Of a stretch of DNA of 12,006 bases, positions 6,352 to 12,006 are shown in pieces. The notes below the pieces were generated by a model. That model was given only the letters and a program-made list of their open reading frames with translations, was not told the DNA's origin and made no database searches. A program made the position numbers and the translations under genes. Position 1 is the stretch's first letter. Each line of letters opens with the position of its first letter. The stretch comes from Dehalococcoidia bacterium (lineage in GTDB: Bacteria; Chloroflexota; Dehalococcoidia; E44-bin15; DAOWNJ01), in the NCBI GenBank assembly GCA_030642645.1, contig DAOWNJ010000018.1, forward strand, positions 1-12,006, given 5' to 3'.

Positions 6352-7200
6352 CTATTTATCTTCATATGTTCTGTCTCTCTTCTCGAAGAAAGACTTGAGT
6401 TCCCCCTTCGCCATTGCTGCTGTTATCTCTTCGGTGTATCGCTTTGCTTCCTCCGTGTTATGGGCTATCTGGTGGATGAGGAAATGATACTCCCAGGAGC
6501 GCATCTGCCCCATCAGGTCCATTGTCTCGTTTATGTCCCTCTTCGTTAAACTTACCACTATCGGAGGGGTAATGGCGATCCTCCCAGCAAGGCCCATCAC
6601 CTCCTCATCAAGCCTCTCCCTGGGAACAACCCTGTTCACCAAGCCAAGCCGACATGCCTCCCGGGCATCAAACGAGTCTCCAGTCCACAGAAACTCCTTG
6701 GCCTTTCTCGGCCCAAACTCCCAGGGCTCAACCAGAAGCTCAGCGGCCGAGAAGCCCATCCTGAGAACCGGGTCCTGGAATGAGGCATCCTCAGAGGCGA
6801 TTATAATGTCGCACATCGCGGCCAGCATCAATCCAGCACCGATGCAGTAGCCATGGACCTGGGCTATGGTTGGCTTACTGAGGTTCCTTATCTTGAGGCA
6901 CCTCTCAAAGTAGATACGCCTCTCCCTCCACATCCTCCCCTCGAGCCCCTCGAGGCTGATCTCCATATCAGGGGCCGATGATGGCCTCGCCCTGCTGCTC
7001 ATATCATGCCCTGAGGAGAAGGAGCGCCCGGCTCCAGCGAGTATGATCACCCTGACATCCTCATCAAGCTCCGCCTGAGTGAATGCCTCATCGAGCTCAT
7101 CGATCATATGGTAGTCCTGAGCATTGTGGCTCTCAGGGCGGTTCATGGTGATCTTGACGATGTTGTCTATCTTCTCATAAAGGATCGAATCCCAGGGCAT
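6352..7200 (-). CDS. Enoyl-CoA hydratase/isomerase (crotonase) family protein
   Basis: This 282-residue crotonase-fold protein would bind an acyl-CoA. The two oxyanion-hole segments are visible: SFSSGHD (60-66) and HGYCIGAG (116-123), followed by the family-like MCDIIIASEDASF. The C-terminal trimerisation helices appear complete. Both glutamates that act as acid and base in classical enoyl-CoA hydratase appear replaced: the GGGCE position reads GAGLM, and the QPE position reads DPV. Glutamates at 154, 158 and 161 in AAELLVEPWE could take their place, a pattern I recall from actinobacterial echA-type paralogues. The exact reaction is therefore uncertain (hydratase, isomerase or hydrolase). The ATG at 7200 has AGGAGG eight bases upstream, formed by the last codons of mazG, whose stop is four bases away, so translation is probably coupled. 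It converges on the tRNA gene. Confidence 0.9.
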   Translation of the reverse strand: MPWDSILYEKIDNIVKITMNRPESHNAQDYHMIDELDEAFTQAELDEDVRVIILAGAGRSFSSGHDMSSRARPSSAPDMEISLEGLEGRMWRERRIYFERCLKIRNLSKPTIAQVHGYCIGAGLMLAAMCDIIIASEDASFQDPVLRMGFSAAELLVEPWEFGPRKAKEFLWTGDSFDAREACRLGLVNRVVPRERLDEEVMGLAGRIAITPPIVVSLTKRDINETMDLMGQMRSWEYHFLIHQIAHNTEEAKRYTEEITAAMAKGELKSFFEKRDRTYEDK

Positions 7201-7204
7201 TTCT

Positions 7205-7981
7205 TCACCCTCCTAATTTTTTCTTTGCCTCTTCCCATAGCCTGTTCTGCTCCTCGAAGGACAGGGTGGTGAACTCTTCTCCCCTCCCCAGACACAACTC
7301 CTCCATATACTCGAAGCGGCGGCGGAAGTGCTTGTTTGCCTCCCTGAGAGCCCCCTCAGGGTCTATACCCATCCACCGGGCGACATTTACCACGGAAAAG
7401 AGGAGGTCGCCAAATTCATAGGCCCTTTGCTCATGGCTACTGGCCCCCTTAAGCTCCTCGATCTCCTCATAGAGCTTATCGAGCACCCCATCAATATCCC
7501 CCCAGTCGAATCCAGCCAGGGCAGCGCGCCGCTGTATCGAATGACTATATGCCAGGGCCGGCATCTGGTGGGGCACACCTGAGAGGAGCGACTTCCCCGG
7601 AGGGAGCTCGTCCCTCTTCAGGGCCTCCCATTTTATTACCACCTCATTGGCACTACCAAGCTTTACATCTCCAAAGACATGGGGGTGGCGGCGGATGAGC
7701 TTCTCGCTTATATTTCGGATGACATCCATCATCTCAAACTCGCCGGCCTCGCTTGCGATCTGGGTATGGAGCATTACCTGCATCAGAAGGTCCCCGAGCT
7801 CCTCACAGAGGCTTTCTTTATCCCCATCATCTATAGCCTCAAGGACCTCGTAGCATTCCTCAAGCAGATTTGGTTTCAGCGAAGCATGGGTCTGCTCCCT
7901 GTCCCAGGGACAGCCATCCGGGCCTCGAAGCGTGGCTACGATTCTCTCGAGGGCCTCAAAGCTTCCAAGATCCTCTTCCAT
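7205..7981 (-). CDS. mazG: Nucleoside triphosphate pyrophosphohydrolase MazG
   Basis: MazG hydrolyses nucleoside triphosphates to monophosphates and pyrophosphate, clearing abnormal nucleotides in the cytosol. The 258-residue protein has the usual two-domain build. The first domain carries LRGPDGCPWDREQTHASLK (18-36), LEECYEV (40-46) with the metal-binding EExxE, and CEELGDLLMQV (59-69). A linker with RRHPHVFGD (98-105) and KRDELPPGKSLLSGVP (122-137) follows. The second domain has LYEEIEELK (170-178) and EFGDLLFSVVNVARW (189-203). The C-terminal end FEEQNRLWEEAKKK is also typical. The ATG at 7981 is preferred because GGAGG sits five bases upstream; the TTG at 7993 has no such site. It precedes the crotonase gene by four bases. 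About 120 bases separate it from the upstream NifU-like gene. Confidence 0.95.
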   Translation of the reverse strand: MEEDLGSFEALERIVATLRGPDGCPWDREQTHASLKPNLLEECYEVLEAIDDGDKESLCEELGDLLMQVMLHTQIASEAGEFEMMDVIRNISEKLIRRHPHVFGDVKLGSANEVVIKWEALKRDELPPGKSLLSGVPHQMPALAYSHSIQRRAALAGFDWGDIDGVLDKLYEEIEELKGASSHEQRAYEFGDLLFSVVNVARWMGIDPEGALREANKHFRRRFEYMEELCLGRGEEFTTLSFEEQNRLWEEAKKKLGG

Positions 7982-8037
7982 CGATCCCTCCAAAAAAACA
8001 AGGGTTGAAGCTGGCTGAAAGAAGATAACTTAATGTT

Positions 8038-8067
8038 AATAGAGAAAATGTGAAATACGGTTGGCAA
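8038..8067 (-). promoter_or_regulatory. Possible promoter for mazG
   Basis: On the - strand, TTGCCA (8067-8062, five of six to the -35 consensus) is followed after 18 bp by TCTATT (8043-8038, four of six). This would give a start near 8031 and a leader of about 50 bases before mazG. The -10 match is modest, and the operon may also be read from the NifU-like gene. Confidence 0.33.
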
Positions 8068-8081
8068 AAAGGGGCAATATC

Positions 8082-8102
8082 GTCACCGTAGCTTTTGGTG
8101 AC
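8082..8102. repeat. Inverted repeat directly after the NifU-like gene
   Basis: GTCACC (8082-8087) and GGTGAC (8097-8102) form a 6-bp perfect stem with a 9-base spacer, one base past the NifU-like stop codon. A run of five T on the - strand comes 11 bases later (8070-8066), too far for a standard intrinsic terminator. It could be a weak terminator, an RNA 3' end structure or a protein binding site. Confidence 0.5.
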
Positions 8103-8103
8103 A

Positions 8104-8322
8104 TTAAACAGCGACCACCTCCCTAACCTCAGGGATATTCTCTTTAAGCACCCGCTCGATTCCACCCTTCAGGGTAATAGTTGCCATAGGGCAACCCCCA
8201 CAGGCTCCCATCAGCCTCACCTTGACTACGCCATCGCTGACATCGACCAGCTCAACATCTCCTCTATCAGCCATAAGCTGGGGCCTTATCGCAGCTAAAA
8301 TCTGCTCCACCTTCTCTCTCAT
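8104..8322 (-). CDS. NifU-like (Nfu-type) iron-sulfur cluster scaffold protein
   Basis: This 72-residue protein is a stand-alone NifU C-terminal domain, which holds a labile Fe-S cluster at a dimer interface and passes it to target proteins in the cytosol. The motif GACGGCP carries the two ligands, Cys41 and Cys44, and is followed by the usual TITLKGGIERVLKE helix. The N-terminal helix and strand (VEQILAAIRPQL, then GDVELVDV) also fit the family, and the length is normal. The ATG at 8322 gives the standard start MREKVEQ and has a GGGGGG run four bases upstream. Starts at 8337 or 8340 would add only a few residues that are not family-like. It has its own strong -35 box upstream, divergent from the TPR gene. 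No Fe-S assembly partner such as iscS or iscU is in view. Confidence 0.93.
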   Translation of the reverse strand: MREKVEQILAAIRPQLMADRGDVELVDVSDGVVKVRLMGACGGCPMATITLKGGIERVLKENIPEVREVVAV

Positions 8323-8348
8323 GCTACCCCCCTTCATCAAGCAAATCT

Positions 8349-8377
8349 ACCCTATCATACGGCCGAGGGCTTGTCAA
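8349..8377 (-). promoter_or_regulatory. Promoter of the NifU-like gene
   Basis: On the - strand a perfect -35 box TTGACA (8377-8372) is followed after 17 bp by TAGGGT (8354-8349), a weak -10 with the conserved first, second and last bases. The start would be near 8342, about 20 bases before the ATG at 8322, so the ribosome binding site is kept. Confidence 0.55.
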
Positions 8378-8438
8378 ATTGATTTTTGGTGGTTATGGAC
8401 AGGTGTATCCCCAAGGGAAAATCGGCGAATCCTGGCCC

Positions 8439-8467
8439 TTGAAAATTTCCCTGAGAAGGGTTAAAAT
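8439..8467 (+). promoter_or_regulatory. Promoter of the TPR-gyrA operon
   Basis: TTGAAA (8439-8444) and TAAAAT (8462-8467) each match five of six consensus bases and are separated by 17 bp. The start would be near 8474, giving a leader of about 20 bases that includes AGGGAG before the ATG at 8494. It is the best-looking promoter in the window. Confidence 0.72.
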
Positions 8468-8493
8468 CCCCAAGCTACCCTAGGGAGAAGGAC

Positions 8494-9318
8494 ATGGAGA
8501 GTGAGGAAATGTCCATGCTGAGAAAACAGCAAACAAGGGAGGCCATCTCCCTGGCAATGCAGAGCCGCTGGGAGGAGGCGGTAGTCGCCAACAGGAGTAC
8601 AATCGAGATCTTTCCCACCGACATCGATGCCTATAATCGGCTGGGGAGGGCGCTGGTGGAGCTTGGGAATTATGCCGAGGCTAGAGAGGCATATAGGCGC
8701 GCCCTTGAACTTGACCCCCATAACAGCATCGCCCGCCGAAACCTGGAGCGGCTTGCCAACCTGGATGAGGGGCAGCTATTGCCTGTGGGATTGGCTCGTA
8801 AGGCTTCCCCTCAACTCTTTATCGAGGAGACGGGAAAGACCGGGATAGCCAGCCTCTATCACCTGGCACCGAGGGAGATGCTGGCAAGGGTGGCTGCCGG
8901 GGATGAAGTGTATCTTAGTGCAAAGGGTAATGGAGTCATCATTGAAAACGCCGAAGGCGAGCACCTGGGGAGGGTTGAGCCCAAGGTGGGACTCAGGTTG
9001 GCGAGGCTAATGGCAGGGGGGAACAGGTATGCTGCTGCCATCACCAGCGTCGGGGCCCATGGGGTCAGGGTCATAATTAAGGAGGTCTACCAGCATCCCA
9101 GTCAACAGGCGCGCCTGTCTTTCCCATACAAGGGGACCGAGGTCTTCCGCCCATATACAAAGGAGAGTCTGATCCACTACGAGCTTGAGGACGAGGAGGA
9201 GTCCACCGAGGAGGAATATCCCCCTGAATGGGAAGGGGAGGAGATTGTCTCCATTTCTATTGAAGAGGTAAACCCGGAGAATGAGGGCGAGATGGAGGAT
9301 TATGATGGAGATAGGTAG
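8494..9318 (+). CDS. TPR protein with uncharacterised beta-rich domain and acidic tail
   Basis: The function of this 274-residue cytosolic protein is not known to me. Residues about 12-79 form two tetratricopeptide repeats (REAISLAMQSRWEEAV, then AYNRLGRALVELGNYAEAR and AYRRALELDP). These normally bind protein partners. Residues about 115-200 look like a compact, mainly beta domain with the pieces GDEVYLSAKGNGVIIENAEG, HLGRVEPKVGLRLARLM and GVRVIIKEVY. It recalls small SH3- or HIRAN-like folds, but this is only an impression. The last 46 residues are strongly acidic, with about 22 Asp or Glu. The ATG at 8494 has GGGAG six bases upstream and a good promoter. The end overlaps the start of gyrA by 14 bases, so the two are probably co-translated. 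There is no signal peptide or membrane segment. Confidence 0.8.
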   Translation: MESEEMSMLRKQQTREAISLAMQSRWEEAVVANRSTIEIFPTDIDAYNRLGRALVELGNYAEAREAYRRALELDPHNSIARRNLERLANLDEGQLLPVGLARKASPQLFIEETGKTGIASLYHLAPREMLARVAAGDEVYLSAKGNGVIIENAEGEHLGRVEPKVGLRLARLMAGGNRYAAAITSVGAHGVRVIIKEVYQHPSQQARLSFPYKGTEVFRPYTKESLIHYELEDEEESTEEEYPPEWEGEEIVSISIEEVNPENEGEMEDYDGDR

Positions 9319-11722
9319 AGTTAAACCGGTAAGCATCGAGGATGAGGTGAAGGGCTCCTACCTCGATTATGCCATGAGTGTCATCGTCTCCAGAGCCCTC
9401 CCTGATGTTCGCGATGGCCTCAAGCCCGTGCAACGGCGCATCCTCTATGCCCTTAACGAGCTCGGCATAACCCATGGGGGCCCGTTCAAGAAGAGCGCCC
9501 GAATCGTCGGGGAGGTGCTGGGGAAGTATCACCCCCATGGAGATGCCGCGGTCTATGACGCAATGGTGAGGATGGCTCAGGACTTCTCCATGAGATATCC
9601 CCTCGTTGAGGGACAGGGGAACTTCGGAAGTGTGGACAACGACCCCCCCGCTGCCATGCGCTATACCGAGGTGAGGCTCTCTGAGATCGCAGGGAAGATG
9701 CTTTCCGACATCGATAAGGAGACGGTGGAAATGGCCCCCAACTTTGATGCCACACTCCGAGAGCCTGTGGTTCTCCCCTCAACGCTCCCCAATCTGCTAC
9801 TCAATGGTGCCTCAGGCATTGCCGTTGGCATGGCCACCAATATCCCCCCCCACAATCTGGGTGAGGTCTGCGATGCCATCAGCTATCTCATTGATAATCC
9901 TCAAGCAGGTGTCGATGACCTCATCGAGCTGGTTAGGGGGCCAGATTTCCCCACTGGTGGCATCATCCTGGGTAGGGACGGGATAAGAGGCGCCTACACA
10001 ACGGGCCGCGGCAAGATAACGGTGAGGGCCAGGGCTGGATTTGAGGAGGGCAGGGGGGGGCGCCAGCAGATAGTTGTAACTGAGCTCCCATATCAGATAA
10101 ACAAGGCCTCCCTTGTGGAGAGAATAGCTGAGCTCGCCAGGGAGAAGAGGATCGAAGGGATCGCCGAAATGAGGGATGAATCAGACCGAGAGGGAATGCG
10201 CATCACAATCGAGCTAAAGAAGGAGGCACAGCCTGAGCAGGTGTTAAATAATCTTTACAAACATACCGCAATGCAGTCTGCCTTCTTTGTCAATACCCTA
10301 GCCCTCGTCGACGGTCAGCCAAGGGTGATAAGCCTCAAGGAGGCCCTCTGGTATTATATTGAATCTCGCAGGAGGGTGATCGCCCGCCGCTCCCGCTTTG
10401 ACCTTGAGCGGGCCAGGGAGAAGGCCCACATCCTTGAAGGGCTAAAGATAGCCCTCCAACGTTTGGATGAGGTGATAGCTATCATAAGGGGTTCCCGGAG
10501 CTCCGATGCGGCCAGGGATAGCCTGAGGAGGGAGCTTGGTCTATCTCAGGCCCAGGCCCAGGCAATACTCGATATGCAGCTTCGCCGACTCACCAGCCTG
10601 GAGCAAAAGAGGGTGGGTGATGATCTGACCAGGGCTCTGGATGAGATCAGAGACCTTGAGGATATACTTTCAAACCCGAGGAGGATCGACACGGTGATAA
10701 AGGAGGAGGTTGGGGAGCTGAGATCGAGGTATGCCGATCCTCGCCGCACTCAGATAAGGGATGAGGAGGCCCAGTTCACCATTGATGACCTCGTCCACCA
10801 TCAGATGATGGTGATCGCCCTATCCAATCGTGGATATATAAAACGACTCCCCATCGATACCTACAGGTCGCAGCGACATGGTGGTAGGGGGACAAGGGGG
10901 GTAGTCACCAGGGAGGCGGATGTGGTGAGGCTGCTCCTCGCCTCCGATACCCATGATAGCCTTCTCCTCTTCACCAACATGGGGAGGGTCTTCCGCCTCA
11001 AGTGCTATGAGATCCCTCAGGACAGCTCCCGAACCACTAAGGGGATTTCCCTCTCAAACCTCATCTCTCTAGGTCAGGGGGAGCAGGTGACTGCTGTTCT
11101 AAGGGTTGAGGAGTTTGCCAGGGAGGATTTCATCCTGATGGCCACCCGCCTTGGGGAGATCAAAAAGACCCCCCTCGCTGATATGACGTCGGTTCGCTCA
11201 GGAGGCCTCATCGCTATGAACATTGAGGATGGTGATGAGCTGGTGACAGCGAGGCTTGCCGCACCCGGGGATGAGGTGATAATGGTCAGCAGGATGGGAA
11301 AGGCGATAAGGTTTGCCACGGATACGTTGAGGTCTGCCTCCAGAGCCAGTGGTGGGGTGAGGGGGATTCGGCTTTCCCCTGAGGACCGCGTGGTGGGGGT
11401 AGACATCATCTCTCCAGATTCATATCTTCTGCTGGGCACCGCAAATGGCTACGGAAAGCTCACCCCCCTCTCCTCCTATCCCATCCATAGTCGAGGCGGA
11501 GGTGGGGTCCGTACCCTCAGGGTGACCCGGAAGACAGGGGTCGTCGTCGCTGCCAGGGCGGCTCGCCCATCACAGGAGGCAATGATCATATCCCGTGAGG
11601 GGGTCATCATCCGCACCCCCTTAAGCGATGTCCCTGTTCAGGGGAGAGATAGCCAGGGGGTGTTGCTGAAGAGGCTTGATGAGGGAGATGAGGTGGTAGC
11701 CATCACCTGTCTCGAGGAATAG
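9305..11722 (+). CDS. gyrA: DNA gyrase subunit A
   Basis: GyrA cuts and rejoins DNA in the A2B2 gyrase, which introduces negative supercoils. The protein has 805 residues, a normal length. The breakage-reunion domain shows SRALPDVRDGLKPVQRRILYA, GKYHPHGDAAVYD and the catalytic Tyr120 in AAMRYTE. A coiled-coil tower follows (about 355-465), then the beta-pinwheel. The wrapping motif QRHGGRG (523-529) corresponds to the GyrA box QRRGGKG and argues for GyrA rather than ParC. In the quinolone-resistance region the usual Ser83 (E. coli numbering) is Ala81, while the Asp87 equivalent, Asp85, is kept. The ATG at 9305 is preferred because GGAGG lies six bases upstream; ATG 9302 is only three bases away and ATG 9281 lies inside the TPR gene with no site. 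The start overlaps the TPR gene by 14 bases. GyrB is not in view. Confidence 0.96.
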   Translation: MEIGRVKPVSIEDEVKGSYLDYAMSVIVSRALPDVRDGLKPVQRRILYALNELGITHGGPFKKSARIVGEVLGKYHPHGDAAVYDAMVRMAQDFSMRYPLVEGQGNFGSVDNDPPAAMRYTEVRLSEIAGKMLSDIDKETVEMAPNFDATLREPVVLPSTLPNLLLNGASGIAVGMATNIPPHNLGEVCDAISYLIDNPQAGVDDLIELVRGPDFPTGGIILGRDGIRGAYTTGRGKITVRARAGFEEGRGGRQQIVVTELPYQINKASLVERIAELAREKRIEGIAEMRDESDREGMRITIELKKEAQPEQVLNNLYKHTAMQSAFFVNTLALVDGQPRVISLKEALWYYIESRRRVIARRSRFDLERAREKAHILEGLKIALQRLDEVIAIIRGSRSSDAARDSLRRELGLSQAQAQAILDMQLRRLTSLEQKRVGDDLTRALDEIRDLEDILSNPRRIDTVIKEEVGELRSRYADPRRTQIRDEEAQFTIDDLVHHQMMVIALSNRGYIKRLPIDTYRSQRHGGRGTRGVVTREADVVRLLLASDTHDSLLLFTNMGRVFRLKCYEIPQDSSRTTKGISLSNLISLGQGEQVTAVLRVEEFAREDFILMATRLGEIKKTPLADMTSVRSGGLIAMNIEDGDELVTARLAAPGDEVIMVSRMGKAIRFATDTLRSASRASGGVRGIRLSPEDRVVGVDIISPDSYLLLGTANGYGKLTPLSSYPIHSRGGGGVRTLRVTRKTGVVVAARAARPSQEAMIISREGVIIRTPLSDVPVQGRDSQGVLLKRLDEGDEVVAITCLEE

Positions 11723-11730
11723 ATAAGGGC

Positions 11731-12006
11731 ATGATAGCCATCTTCTTCCAACAGATCGGTCTATCATTTGTCCCTATCCTCGTTGCTATGGATGCAATTG
11801 GGGTGCTGCCATTTGTTCTTTCCCTCACCCAGGATATGCAGCCACCACAGCGCACCAGGACGGTTCGCCTCGCCCTCCTCACCGGCCTCGGCCTGGGGCT
11901 TGGATTTATCGCCATTGGAAAGGGTGTCTTCCTTGCCCTTGGCATAGAGGTTGAAGACTTCCTGGTCGCTGGCGGGGCGATCCTGTTTGTCCTGGCGATA
12001 AGACAC
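11731..12006 (+). CDS. MarC-family integral membrane protein, 5' part
   Basis: The first 92 residues of this protein are visible; it runs off the right edge. They match the start of MarC (UPF0056) membrane proteins, which typically have about 200 residues and six membrane spans and no settled function; the old link to multiple antibiotic resistance is not supported. Segment one (about 8-30) contains the family-like VAMDAIGVLPFVLSLT. Polar residues QPPQRTRT follow, then a glycine-rich second segment (LALLTGLGLGLGFIAI) and the beginning of a third after GIEVEDFLVAGG, a stretch conserved in the family. The ATG at 11731 is eight bases after the gyrA stop. AAGGG lies only one base before it, so the ribosome binding site is poorly placed and translation may depend on coupling to gyrA. 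Confidence 0.87.
   Translation, partial: MIAIFFQQIGLSFVPILVAMDAIGVLPFVLSLTQDMQPPQRTRTVRLALLTGLGLGLGFIAIGKGVFLALGIEVEDFLVAGGAILFVLAIRH

Noticed and set aside
8066..8102. Intrinsic terminator after the NifU-like gene
   Set aside because: The stem is only 6 bp and the T-run begins 11 bases after it, so it is listed as an inverted repeat only.
9281..9304. gyrA start at ATG 9281
   Set aside because: The extra residues are not GyrA-like and no ribosome binding site precedes it. ATG 9305 has a well-spaced GGAGG.
9305..11722. parC (topoisomerase IV subunit A) instead of gyrA
   Set aside because: The QRHGGRG motif in the C-terminal domain matches the GyrA box, and a full pinwheel domain is present.
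1..12006. Mobile element, prophage, CRISPR array or defence system
   Set aside because: No transposase, integrase, direct-repeat array, toxin-antitoxin pair or restriction gene is visible. The tRNA 3' end shows no attachment-type duplication in this window.

Overview
The window looks like ordinary chromosomal DNA from a bacterium, with GC in the mid-50s by eye. It most resembles an uncultured member of the Chloroflexota, perhaps Dehalococcoidia-like. That guess rests on the combination of an archaeal-type (ApgM/TIGR02535-like) phosphomutase beside aspartate kinase and a TIGR01906-type membrane protein, and on heavy use of AGG (Arg) and ATA (Ile) codons. It is an inference from gene content, not a phylogenetic result. 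There is no phage, insertion sequence, CRISPR array or rRNA.

Layout. (1) Bases 1-2634, + strand: the 3' part of an ABC-2 type (NatB-like) permease, then a TTG-initiated amidohydrolase one base downstream, then a small FmdB-type zinc-ribbon protein. (2) Bases 2631-6189, - strand, read right to left: ApgM-like phosphomutase, NUDIX hydrolase, aspartate kinase, then a TIGR01906-type membrane protein behind a terminator-like hairpin. FmdB and the membrane protein converge and share one CTAG as both stop codons. (3) Bases 6190-6348: back-to-back divergent promoters, one for the phosphomutase operon (almost leaderless) and one for a + strand tRNA-Pro(CGG). (4) Bases 6352-8322, - strand: NifU-like Fe-S scaffold protein, then MazG and a divergent crotonase, the last two tightly coupled. 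(5) Bases 8341-8493: divergent promoter region. (6) Bases 8494-12006, + strand: a TPR protein with an acidic tail overlapping gyrA, then the start of a MarC-family membrane protein that runs off the window.

How the genes work together. The clearest pathway signal is aspartate kinase sharing an operon with a phosphomutase-family enzyme of the group proposed to act as homoserine kinase. Together they suggest an aspartate-to-threonine module rather than glycolysis. MazG (NTP clean-up), the NUDIX protein and NifU-like protein are housekeeping. The TPR-gyrA overlap suggests co-translation of an uncharacterised acidic protein with gyrase A. I see no wholly new multi-gene system. The points most worth checking are the near-leaderless phosphomutase promoter, a possible internal start in aspartate kinase, the acidic TPR partner of gyrA, and a perfect 13-bp-arm palindrome inside the amidohydrolase gene.
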